Below are positions 35,288 through 47,800 of a DNA stretch of 64,000 nucleotides, one piece after another. The notes under the pieces are model-generated. The model was not told the DNA's origin and ran no database searches. It saw only the letters and a list, made by a program, of their open reading frames with translations. Both the position numbers and the translations under genes were made by a program. Origin of the DNA: Hygrophila difformis (taxonomy: Eukaryota; Streptophyta; Magnoliopsida; Lamiales; Acanthaceae). Numbering within the stretch: the first letter of the stretch is position 1; each line of letters opens with the position of its first letter. Location: assembly GCA_030278955.1 (NCBI GenBank), contig JAOANR010000006.1, positions 13,675,974-13,739,973 of the forward strand, read 5' to 3'.

Positions 35288-35550
35288 CTTTTTTTTTTGG
35301 TAAGAGGGGGGCCGAAGCCATTTCATTCATAAATTTGTCGAGGATTATACAATCCGATACAATCATTCATCAAGGTGGAATGAATACACCGGGAAGGTCT
35401 GGTAAGGTGTTCAACACCCCAAAGAAGTGTGTTATCTCTGAGAAGTAAGACACTTTTTTTTGGGGTGTTGAACACCTTATCGGACTTCCCGAGTATATTC
35501 ATTCCACCTTGATGAATGATTGTATCGGATTGTATAATCCTTGACAAATC
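35288..35550. mobile_element. Hairpin-forming insertion with 9-bp target duplication
   Basis: Flanked by TAATTAAAC at 35279-35287 and 35551-35559; unit 1 shows the uninterrupted site near 33763. Arms of about 95 bases at 35335-35435 and 35450-35547 are nearly perfect reverse complements around a loop of about 20 bases. A T-run and GGTAAGAGGGGGGCCGAAGCC-type sequence at the left look like the reversed tail of a non-LTR element. Class uncertain: Mutator-like by target size, retroposon-like by the T-run. Confidence 0.75.
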
Positions 35551-35814
35551 TAATTAAACTTTTGTGGGCCATAACACTAATTCTTTCAAAATGAGACTTT
35601 GACTCCACAAAATGTTTTTTGGAGGGCCATAACTTTAATTTTCCTTTTTCAAACTTGAAACAAGATTTTGGATGCAATATCTTTTAGGCGGATATGAAGT
35701 ACGTATTTTATTTTTTGGGAGGAGCCATTAAAGGTTTGGAAATAAATTTGAAATATTCTTAAGGCAAGTTAAGTGCCCCTACCAAAAAATACTAATTAAA
35801 GATGAAAAGCTTTA

Positions 35815-36511
35815 CGGGGCATTTGGTTCGGGGGATTTGAGATTCCCACTGGGAATCTTGGGTAGGGAATGAAACATGTCCATGTTTGGTTCGGGGCATG
35901 TTTAATGTGTGAATGTCACATTCCCATATTCCCACATGGAGGACAGATAATCTTAGATTATCACATCCACTTTACCTACTTTTATACTAATTTGACTTTT
36001 ATACCCTCACTTTTTATACTTATTTTATTTTATAAATTTAGATATTTGTATTCTAAAAAATGATTAATATATGAAATTTAATTTTAAAAAATCAATTGGA
36101 AAATTTAAATTATTTAAACATATTTTTTAATATATATATTCTCATATTTTAATATATATTTTCATATTTTCTTAAAATTCACTTTTCTTCTACATATAAA
36201 ACAAAAATAATAAGGATTTATTAAATAAGTAATTATCATACAATAAATTACATATAAAGAATTTTCAATATTTTAGAAAATAAACCGGCTTAAATATTTC
36301 TATTGTGTAGCAAAATGAAATATTTATAACATTCGTTCAATTGAAATTCAAGGACATTATGATAAATTTATTAGAATGGTAAATCTGAGATTCTCAATAT
36401 AACCAAACGCAATAATCTTAAAACATTAAAAAATAAGATTCCCAGAAATCTCATATTCCCAATAATCTTACATTCCCACTAGTAATCTACAATCCCCAAC
36501 CAAACGCACCA
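35815..36511. mobile_element. Tourist-like (PIF/Harbinger) element
   Basis: Flanked by TTA at 35812-35814 and 36512-36514. Ends GGGGCATTTGGTTCGGGG and CCCCAACCAAACGCACC are inverted repeats extending inward as GAGATTCCCACTGGGAATCT against ATTCCCAGAAATCTCATATTCCC. The empty site is visible in unit 1 near 33948. About 697 bases, no transposase. Confidence 0.85.
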
Positions 36512-37791
36512 TTAGAGGCTACAAAACCGATTAAGCTCCATTATAGATGAAGTACATTTTTTTTAGGTCAATATTCTTTCACTAAATTTATTTTTTTAGA
36601 AAAAAGATAAACAATACCTAGGAATGGGGACTTGACCTAGTTGTCGTATTCCTGACTTCCAACCTATTAAAAAAAAAAAAAATACCCCTCTAACCTCCTA
36701 AATTGGACGAAATTTCCATTTTCAATTTTGAGTGTCTCAAATCCCTTATCCATTTGTTAAAAATAAATAAACAAATACATAAGTGAAAATAAAGAACTAA
36801 ACTAGTAAACTACTTTAAAATTGATGAAACTTATATCTGAAGAAAATTGGGGTAAAAAACATTTACAAAGAGCAAAGTTTTTAATGTATTTATTTATACA
36901 TTGCTTTTTTAGATCCTTTTAAAGTATATAAAATTTATTATTATACTTTGTGACTTAATTTAAAATTTTATTTACTAGTCTATGAACTGAATGATTTAAT
37001 TTAGAGGCTGACAAACAGTCGTGTACATTATAATATTACAGTAATTTTTAAGCAACAATATGCCATGACATATAGATTCATTGTGGAAATACGAAAAAAT
37101 GTTTTGCTCAATTATGCATCTGATTAATATATTAGATTTAATATGTAAAATTTATTACTATTTCTTCACTAAATTTAAATGTGTACTTTGATGAATTATC
37201 CCAAACCAACGGCCACAATTAGAATTGGGTTTGTGATGAACAACCAGAAATGAAATTGAACGAATAGAAACTTGGACATTGTTTTCTTATAAGAGGAAGA
37301 ATATATCCTTACAGAATTAGAAAGAGCCTATTGCATAATTATAATTTATACTTACCTCTATTGGTGAATTTATTAATTAATGCTTTGTAGACATAAAATC
37401 CTATCTACGGAGTGTAGTAGTATATGTTTAGGTCAACAGTCAATACTGAAAGGCATCGACACAGAGTAAGAAAGGAATACTAGTAACAAATTACAGCCGT
37501 ACCCTAATCAACCAAATTTTGGTGCAGCGATAACTTTTTTACTCAACTCGATCAGCTGCTCTGAAAAGGCATTGATAGATAATAAAATGATAAGATACTG
37601 CACCCCGCAATTACAAATAGTAATAAAGATCACATGAAAACTAAAAATGGTGCCAGCAAAATTGTGATTTGTGAATGTTTACAAGACCCCGTTTCATAAC
37701 CTCACTTAACATTTACACCCGACTGACCAGTAGGTATAATAAGAAAAGGAGAAGAGCATAGCAGAGCAGTTTCTCTCAAATCTCATCACCA

Positions 37792-40700
37792 TCAATTTTG
37801 ATTACAACCCACCCCCCCTTGATTCCATGTTGGGCTCCTTTCCACATAATTGTGTGTATGTACTTGTTGCATTGACACGTCCTGATTGATTTCCTGGTAT
37901 TGAAAGAAGCAAGTCTTAACCTTTTTTTGGAAGCCGCATCTGCATTGCAAGAGCATTGATTGGAATTCAACTGCTGAGACAGAGTTAAGTGTAGAAGGGT
38001 TAGTACTGTTGCTTACCCTAGATTTTGTTTTCCTCCAGCCCCCTGAATCTTGAACTGGTGATGAGAAAGAAAATTTCTCAATGGCATTGATTGCATCTTT
38101 CATCTTACCCCTGTTTCCATGTGCAGATAAAACCTGGACAGATAGAAATAACATGAAAAATTGTTCCTGCTCATCTGACTTAAAAGTGTGTCTGCAAAGG
38201 ATTGTACAATATACGAAACATTCAACATGCTAAACCGTCGGGGAAATTTTGCATCAAGAGTTATAACTTATGATAGCATTTGTTAATCTTATATTTACCC
38301 AAAAATCAAATCATTTGGTCCCGCCTGCAGGATTACAAATGCAAATCAAGACTTACCTCATCTTTTTTTGCTTTGATCTGTGCTTCCAAATCCTTAATCA
38401 CCAAGCGATCAACAAAGAATAATATCTGCATACCCAGACATAAAAAGGTTGGACGCAGTGTCATAGCTAAGAATAAGAAATCAACTGGGTCCAATAATGC
38501 ATACTTCTCACCTTGTCTTGAAACTGGAGATTCAACGCATCAGTAGCAACAACCTGAACACCAAGAACATTGGAACAGCTGGGGCAAAAAACTGAATTGA
38601 ATACACACCCATCTTCTCTACACCAAATACCCTGACCCGATGCACCTTCTCCTGCTGTTTCACAGACACGCTGATCAACTGACAATGTATCAGAAACCAA
38701 AACATCCACAGTTGGTGCATTTAAAGGCACAGTTCCCATTGTCTCTTTTTGCAACGATAGTAGATGAACCTTTGATGTTGAAATGATTGAACATGTAACA
38801 GGGAAATCACTTCCACGAAGACCTAATGGATTTTTACACATCAAGCAGAATATTTGTCGTCTGTCATCCATACTAACACCAGAAGAAACACACAATCCAC
38901 CGGAATTGTTAAGTGTGGATGGTGGAAAGGATTCACAGTTTCCACATTCATTTTCTGAATGATTCATCTCACCAATGTTGTGTCTTGCTGCATCAGCAGT
39001 TGTAATAGAACTTGTTAAAGAACTAAACCTGTCAGGGACTTTAACAGGTGTACTAAAGTCGTGTAGCGGACCAACTGACAACAAAGGAGTCAATTTTCTC
39101 CTTTTCCCAACATTAGAATTGACACTCCCGGAAGATGCTACTGCATGCTCAATGCTGTTTGATTTGGATGTGATTTCTTTATAGGGAGTCACTATATCTG
39201 AATGCATAAGGTTAATATGACCAGTGTGTAAATTTGGAGTGCATCCTGATTGAAATGAAGAATGCTCACGAAACACAGAAAATTGTTGGTTTGTTTTGGG
39301 AGTTTGACCATCCTTGCATGTGAATTCAAGATTTCTTTCTGGGCTTCTGTAAACCATACCAGGCGTTTCTTTAACCATTGTAAGTCCAAGATCATCTGAC
39401 GGTGATGCCACCAATGGAGTGGTGGAACACCTGTACACATACAACATTTGTAGAAGCTAAAATGCAAATAATTGACTAGAAGTCTAGAAAGCACAGAATT
39501 TTTAGATTATTAAAGCTCAGTACGGTCGAATACACTAGCGTTTAGGTTTTGAAACACTAAAACTCATTTAAAAGCTATAAATACCACACACTTTTTTTCC
39601 ACTTTAAGCGCTAAACTCTGAAGACTATCCCTCCACAACTTTTAACTTTTCACTCTAAACTCTAATTTTAAACTTTAACACAAACCATCAAAACCAAAAA
39701 CTATCTCAATTAAAACCTAATGTTTACCATTAATTTCAAACTCCAAACATAAATTATTTCCCAAACCCAACCCAAGTCCATCATAGGGCTAGATCCTTCT
39801 CAATCTTATAATAAAATCATTATAACACAGAAGATAAGGCTCATTAAAGCGGTTGGAAAACTTGTCTAAAGTATAGTGAATTCAAATTTGTAGCACTGCC
39901 ACTAATGATAAAGGAAATCAAGGTTTTAGAGATAGGTTCCAACTTGCAAAATAGGTTAACAAAGGCCATCAAAAATTACCTCAAATCCTTCTCAGAATCA
40001 CTGCCAACATCAACATATTTTCTGAGAACACTAGGATCAGCATCATCTTCTAGCATTACAACTTCAACTTTTGTTTGAGGAAACAGAGAATCAAATTTTG
40101 CACAAGGAACTGAACGATTAGTTCGACTGGCAGTTGGTTCAACAAAGTCACTTGATTCCACTTCTTTTTGGTAATAATTTTCAACACTATTATTTTTCTT
40201 CCTCATTCCCTTCTTTTTATCAGAAGTTTTGATGTTTCCACAGTTCACATCAAGACCTTGTGATGACTTTGTAACCACACCAATTTGAGCCTGTAATAGG
40301 AATAGGAATATAAGAAAACATGTACAATAACTCTGCATAACAGAGACAGCGTATTAAATATGCCTGTCTTTACCTTTACTTCATCAAAAAATGATTTTAA
40401 ACCATCTAGTGATTCTTCAAAGCAATTGTAGAGCCTAATGGACTTGCGCAGCCATTTTGATATGTAAGCTCTATTTCTATCTTTGTGGAAGCGCTCATCT
40501 GCATGAAAAAGAATTTTAATCACAGACTAACTACCATGGAAGTTTCTAAAGAATCTGATATTGAATCAGTGCATAATTGCTGAAACAGAACCGCCAAAGA
40601 TATAACATATACTTCGTATAAATCAATGGGGGAGCATCATAGATATCATACACATCATAGAAATGGGGTAACAAATCAATACATATTAAGAAGCCTTGAT

Positions 40701-41815
40701 ACAGATGGCCCTATACAGTTACTTTAGAGCGCACACACGAAACACCTCAAACAAATGAATAATTCATCCTATAGCAAAGATAATCAAGTACCTAAGAAAA
40801 TGATAGCTCCATAGTCAGACTTGTGCCGAATGCAACGGCCTGCAAAAGTTTATATAGGCATAAAAATTAGAAATGTTTAGAATGAAACAACAAAATATAA
40901 CTTACTGAGTAAACCGGAAAGGTTATAAATCATACTTCCACAAAATATGCATAGTTTGAAGGTAGACAGATACTATGTTACTTAACAAGCCACTTCAGAA
41001 ACTCTTAACAAGATTAACATTTTAAGTCCCATCTGCCCACTTGTTGGCGAAGGAAAAAAAAAAAAAATGAGAAATCAATTCTTCAAAATTTTGTTAACAC
41101 TTCCAAAGACCTAAAATGATAAAATTAATACTTAATGACACTGTGCGAGAAGAAAATTGTTAACCAAAGGGTAAGTGACATTCAAGAAAAAAGCATAAAT
41201 AAGTAATACTGGATAGCAATATGAACAACAGCATAGACATTCTAAACTTAGGACAGGAAAGTCTATGAAAATCAAAACATACAGGATAAGCATCACAGCT
41301 ATGTGCCATGAAAACTACCTGCAGCCTGGTTTAGAGCCCTGAAGGCCTGTTGACAGTACCACTCATTCCCACTTAAAAGGCTTTTTGAGGACTCATAGGT
41401 GTCATTGAACCTCTTCTTTTGGGCAACTTTTAAGTCATAACTGTCAAATAAATAAAAAATAAGATAATGTTTGCATTGTATCTAATTAAAGGAGTACTGG
41501 GAAGTGGGAAGAAAATTATTACATGTTTGGAAATGGAATCCCAACAACCACCTGAGATAATTAAGGAGTAACATTTTGTAGGGCAGATAACACAAATATA
41601 AATTTCATGCAGACTAATATAAGGGTAAAAGAACATACAGCATGAATATTTGCCAAGGATAACTAACAGCTATGATTGCAACAAATACGCTGTCCTTTTA
41701 ATGCTTAATTTACAATATAGGTGCCATGCTCTGCACCAAAACCCATGGGTCATAGGGCATCCATCTAATGCCACATTAAATTCACCTAGAACCTTATAAA
41801 AGGGGCCTTTAAATT

Positions 41816-41863
<48 letters not shown>

Positions 41864-44800
41864 CAAAGAAAATCCTAAACATCCATTTTTATTCCCTTAT
41901 TCTCGATTCCTACCTCAGTTGAAATTACTTGAAAGAAGTGTCCTTCGGTTTTAGCTAGCGCTTTATGTTTCTCAGATGTTACTCAAGAAGTATATATTAT
42001 GTAAAACTGTAGAATAATTGGTTTAACCTATGATGAATTTACTTCAGATATCACTTCTAATTCTGTCCAAAACATGTTTCAATCCATAATTTCATATATA
42101 TAATTTTCTGGCATGCTGTCATAAGAAGAGCATGACACTATTTTTAGGTAGAATAAACAAGGTAACATCCCAATATCCCAACGAAATTCTAAAAGGATAC
42201 AACAACTCGGGCATTATCATCTGAAAAATCTATTCCTTCAGATACCTGCATGCATTATATGAGCATCAGTTTGAAGCAGATGTTTCAAAAGTAGAAAGCA
42301 GCATTCAGTAAATATACAATAACAATAAAAATCTATGTTCAAGTCTTCCGCCAAAATCAATCTTCAGTTTCTTCTACATATAATCTCTATAATTTTACAT
42401 TCTTAACTAGTTGTGACCATACAAAATGAGATATTGTATAAGTGTACATTACATTCCATTACTTTCTCCACAAGCAGTAAGTGTCTAATTGAAAAGCAAG
42501 TAGAATGACTTATAACTTAAGAGATTAATAACCATGATCATTTAAGCAAATGGAATTTTTATACTACCTCCGTTCCTTTTTAATTGCCACGGACCCACAT
42601 TTCACGCAATCCAATACACATTTTCAATCTTCAGTAACTCAAATTACGTACAAGTAAAAATTATGAAACTTTAATATTCTAAATCTACGCGATTAGACGA
42701 ATCTAACAAGATCTCACTTGACTATTTTTTGTCCTATATAATTGTATTAAAAAGTCGAATCAAAGTTACTCAATGAACAATAACAAAACTCCTACCGTGT
42801 CAAATAAAAAGGAACGGAGGAAGTATATATTTAGTTCCGACGAAGTGATATTTTCTCAATCATGCAAAGAGGGATCATGGACTGAATTACCTTGCCTCGA
42901 CAAACTGCCAGGAAAGCAGCACCCTCTTTCTTACTATCTTTCATGGATTGCACCAAATTTCCAGTTTTAAGACCTAGCCCTTTTCCCCGCACCCTTCTTC
43001 CACACACCGGTCTTGTGCCTTGATGAATTGAATTATAATAACCCTTTAAAATATGGTCAAAGGACTCTTGACTGCTTCCTCTTGGTTCTAAAACAAAAAT
43101 CCAAATTCATTATAAATTAAAGAAGCTACCACAAAGCAAATATGATGATTTTTGCAAATTTGGAATCAATTTTTTTTGTCATATCTAATTTCAAAACTTA
43201 ATTGATTACTGGCACAAGATAAAGAAAACATACCAACAAAAAAGGATTTCTGAGCATTTAATCGAGACCATTGGCCAGTTTCTTGCCACCGACTGCTTAA
43301 TTTATCTAGCAGCTTGTAACTAGGAAAGAAAACCAAGCACCCACCAGGAACAACCTTGCATATTTCCTCCAGTGATGTACCAACTGCATCCTTTATAAGA
43401 AAACACCAACTAAAGCTAGACCTAGCAAAGGAAATTTTTACTTATTAGTTACAAGATGTATAATACCTGGAAAGCATATTCATCTGCAGTCCTGTAACTT
43501 GCATTCAGTGGATAATTTCCTGGACCAGTGGCAATCGCAGCTGCCCAAACCTATGGAAGACAAAGGGCCGGATTCAGATTAAAGAAACAGGTCCAAGTTG
43601 AGTGAAAATGTCCACACACTGCTAAAAGATATTCTACCTGTGAATCAACATCTATGACATGTGGAGCTTCCAGACAAGTACTGAATTGAATGCCAAGTTC
43701 GGATGAGAAAGTGGTCATTGGAGACAGGGTCCTATGAGGATAAGCAAAGAAATGTTGCTAGCTGTAACTGCCTCCATATGTAATATTGTGTACATATTTA
43801 TTTATTTATTATTAAAGTACTGTTCAATTAAGATTTTAGCAAAAAGATGCAACAAATAAACAAAAATGTCAGTAGTGTCGTTGAGGTATTTTGCAGAAAG
43901 TATATGGTATGAATATATGATCACAAAAGTATGCAAACGGAATTTTCAAAGAGATCATAATTTAGAATACATCTGTTGAATTCAATTTAACTTTATACCC
44001 TAATGGGGATGCTAAAAATGAAGAAAATGCAAGGAAAAATTAAACCTTCAACTATCCGTGGATAACTTGATAATGAAATGTTAAACAAGAAACACAACTT
44101 ACGACTCTGGTATAAATAACCTCAATTTAACTACATTTACCCAGATGTCAGAATAACTGATTGAGAAGCATCAGCAATGCCTTTGAAAACAACAGAAGGG
44201 TTTAATAGCCACAGGCTGAGCATGGTTGACCAACCACCTGCACAATTTTTCATTCAATAACCACTGAAAGCATTTCCTCAGAGATAAGAACACAAGCAAT
44301 AAATAGGAACTGCAAGGCAACATTTTGTAAGCTTTTACAATCCTTAGAGAAAACTCCAGTGCACATACTTGAATTTGACATATTATTCTATGCAAACGAC
44401 TTCAAACATGCTATTGTCCTTCCTGACATTTCTTGTTTTAATATAATATATTCTTTTTAGGCCATTAAGGCTCAAGCTTTTGGAATGTAGATTATTTCCA
44501 AAAGTGCATTTGTAATCAAATTGTATAGATTGTTGTCAATATAGGAAATGCCAAATCTCATAACTTTGACCTTTTCACTCCCATATACTCCATGTGCAAC
44601 CAAATAGAAACCTAAATACGTGCATGGCCACAAGCAGTAAAAAAAAAAAAAAAAAAAACAGGTAATGGCCTTTGGGAACTCTATAGTATCCCAGCTATTG
44701 GTGTAAACAATTTAATCATTATATTAAAATTTTGAATTAGTATTTAGTTGTATTATATATGTGTCTATTACTGTATTTTCTAACTACACACCCCATCCAT

Positions 44801-47800
44801 TGATCGCTTATATTGATTATTGTCAACATCAATGGTGCATGGTCAATTGGCCATGGCACAAATAAGAGGCAATCAAAAATTTTATAGTAATAAATGCAAT
44901 AATAAATCCCTATTCTAGAAAGAAAAAAAAAAAAAGAAAAAAAAAGAAGAAAAAAGAATAGGACATGAAATGAAAAATAAAAAGAGAAAAAGAATAAAAC
45001 AAAAAAAAAAAAACGTACATAGAAAATAGCTGATATAGTTGTGCTTGGGTCAAAGCTACTCAAGGCATGTGCTAGTGTTAATGGTGAAGTCAAGTACCGC
45101 CAGTATAATAATAGAACTATATTTCCATGCTATGATGTTTTACTAGCATCCAAGCATGCCATAGACGATATGATAGTGATGTAAAGAGATAATAGATATA
45201 ATCAGTGTTTTAAAAGGCGCCAGTGAGGCGCGCCTTGAGGCTCGCCTCTGCTTGAGGCAGTACAAAATTGTAACAGAGGCGGCGCCTCTAGTACATGAAC
45301 ATAAAAGCACGCCTCGCCCACGATGAGGCGGGCGAGGCGTTGGAGGCGGTTGAGGCAGGCTGAGGCGGACCCCTTAAGGACTACAATACATACACACACC
45401 CACTATAGAGGACCTATGTCAATTCAATTATACAATACCAACTCTTTGATGTTGGTTAGCTTTTAAATTAACAAATCTTTAGTGCACAAGGATATTTAGG
45501 TGGCAGTGCCAACCTCACATTATTTAGGCGGTAAAAAGAAAACACTTTTATAAATACGCAATACAATTACAATATTATTTCTATAACTAAGACACTATTC
45601 ACTCTTTCTCACTTCATCCTCTTGATCACTCACTTCTCAACACTTACTCACCCCTCAACTTCTCAACACTCACTATCACTACTCAATACTACAATTGAAG
45701 GGGCTCACCTATATTTATAGGGTAGGCAGACTTTTTAGAGTATTCTAAAGAAATTATTATTAATACTAATCAACATTATTCTACGGAGTTCTACACAAAT
45801 CATTTTCTTTATTTTTCTAGAATATTCTATTTAATAACACATATAGTTTTATTTGAATTTTGCATTAATTTCTAACAATTATTTTTAAAAAATTTTAAGA
45901 TGGCCATCACGGGCTCAAACCTGCCTTCTGTATTCTGTCTTGTCGTATTCTACAGCGCATTCTCGTATTCTGTATGGCGGTTTCTCGACTTCATCATCTC
46001 ACCGGTTTTCCTTAATCCCTTCTTCTATTTTCTTTTCTTATTTTTTTCTTCTTTCGGTTGCGTATTTTTTCCATATGAAGATGAAGACGGGGCTAACTTC
46101 TTAGATTTTTGAACAGTTATAATTTATATTCCTTATTATTTGTTTTGAACTTAAGATTTTAAAGACTTATGAAATATTTTAAATTGTTTTGAATTTATAT
46201 TTTAGATGTTTTAAAAACATTTAATATATTTAATTTTTTTAATATATTACATACTTCGTATAAGTTTATGTATTTTTCAATTGACGCTTTGATTTTACGC
46301 CTCGGGCCGCCTCGAGGCTTACGCCTTGTGAGGCACTACAAAATCGCACCACCTCAAAAGTCGTACTTTAAAACATTGGATATAATGAGCTTAAGATTGG
46401 GAAAGGTGAAGCTCCTAGCAAAAGAATTATCAGTATTTTACTAAAATTTTATCCAAGCATTGTGGTTATCAGGGTTCAGGTCAGTATATCCTTTCCCATT
46501 AAATGAAATAGTACATGAGAGGATATTTTTTCAAAATTCAAGAATCATTTCACATGGGCAGAGTTCTTTAATTCCATTAGTTATTCCACCAGAAGTATCT
46601 TAGACTATTAAAACTTCACCATATGCACAGCCTAACCAAATAAAGCAACCTAGCCAAGGTACAACAAACTATGGAGAAGATGTCATAAAACATTTTGAAA
46701 TTATGGAATGGAATGACGGTTCTACTACATACCTTCATCTTTCTTGACAAATTTCTGAAGAGTGAGTTCATAGTCATAGGCATGAGCACCATTCCCAGCA
46801 AACAGGTAACTGAGGGCACTGAACAATCCTGGATAACAATCATAGTTCATAATTAAAACATCAAGAGTTCACTGCAGAATAAAAGTTTAGCATATTCATC
46901 CAAATGCAATTACCTTCCAGTGTGGTTGCTGGCATTCCACTTAAATGAGGAACCTCAGGTTCAGCTTCTGTTGCAGCTTTAATTGCCTTCGAAGAAATAG
47001 AACTGTCTGAGAGAGGGGGCAAAGAGGCACCAAAAAACAAACAAAGAAACACATGCATCCTGCATGCAAACAACAATACATCATTGGCACTGATCACCAA
47101 GCTTCTGATAGATTATAGTACCTTCTTGGCACATTCTTGCAGGATTGAAAAACTTTGCAGCGATATATTAGCCTCCTGTAGCTCCTTTAAAGCCTTTTCT
47201 CCAGTCCAACTAGTGTTGAGTAACAATCAAATAAGAAAATAAACAAAAACACATGGAATAAGGTCTTTCCATCCAGGCAAATAATATGCAGCACTGAAAA
47301 TAATAAAATTATACTCGCATTTGCTTTTCATACTACGTTCAACAATGCAATTGAAAGGATTAGTTATGGGTCTTAGTATCAATAGTTAAAAAGAGTTCAA
47401 ATTCACCTGGGGAAGTTTAATTAAGATATCATCAGGATTTCGAAGGGCAACAATGTAGAGTTAAAAATCAAATATAATCAAAATAAAGCAAAAAAAGAAT
47501 GCACCCATTATTTTTTGTGCCAAAAATTGCATCTTTAGTTTCAAAAACACTTGTGGAACAGATAGGCCTATCAAATAGAAAATCAGTACATAAATAATTT
47601 ACTAGCCTGTGGAAATAATGCCGAAATTCACGCTTCTGCAATGTACTTTTTCTCCTGCCAATCCAACTCAAGATGTCCTGAATAGATAAGACGTTTTAGT
47701 CCTTGGCAAATGAAGATGATAGAACAATTGAAAAGCTCATTAAATTACAACAGCACCTGTGTCATCTCAAACAAAGGTTGGTAAGTCATGCTATCATTGA

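Larger units (their letters stand above)
34911..36900. repeat. Noncoding duplicated block, unit 2
   Basis: Partner of 32668-34400, in the same orientation, separated from it by the solo LTR. It has been enlarged by a hairpin insertion (35288-35550) and a Tourist-like element (35815-36511). 36900-37791 beyond it holds no recognised feature. Confidence 0.8.

Noticed and set aside
44639..45015. Purine-rich A/G tracts as a possible regulatory element
   Set aside because: Simple low-complexity sequence in a long intron; nothing beyond composition supports a function.
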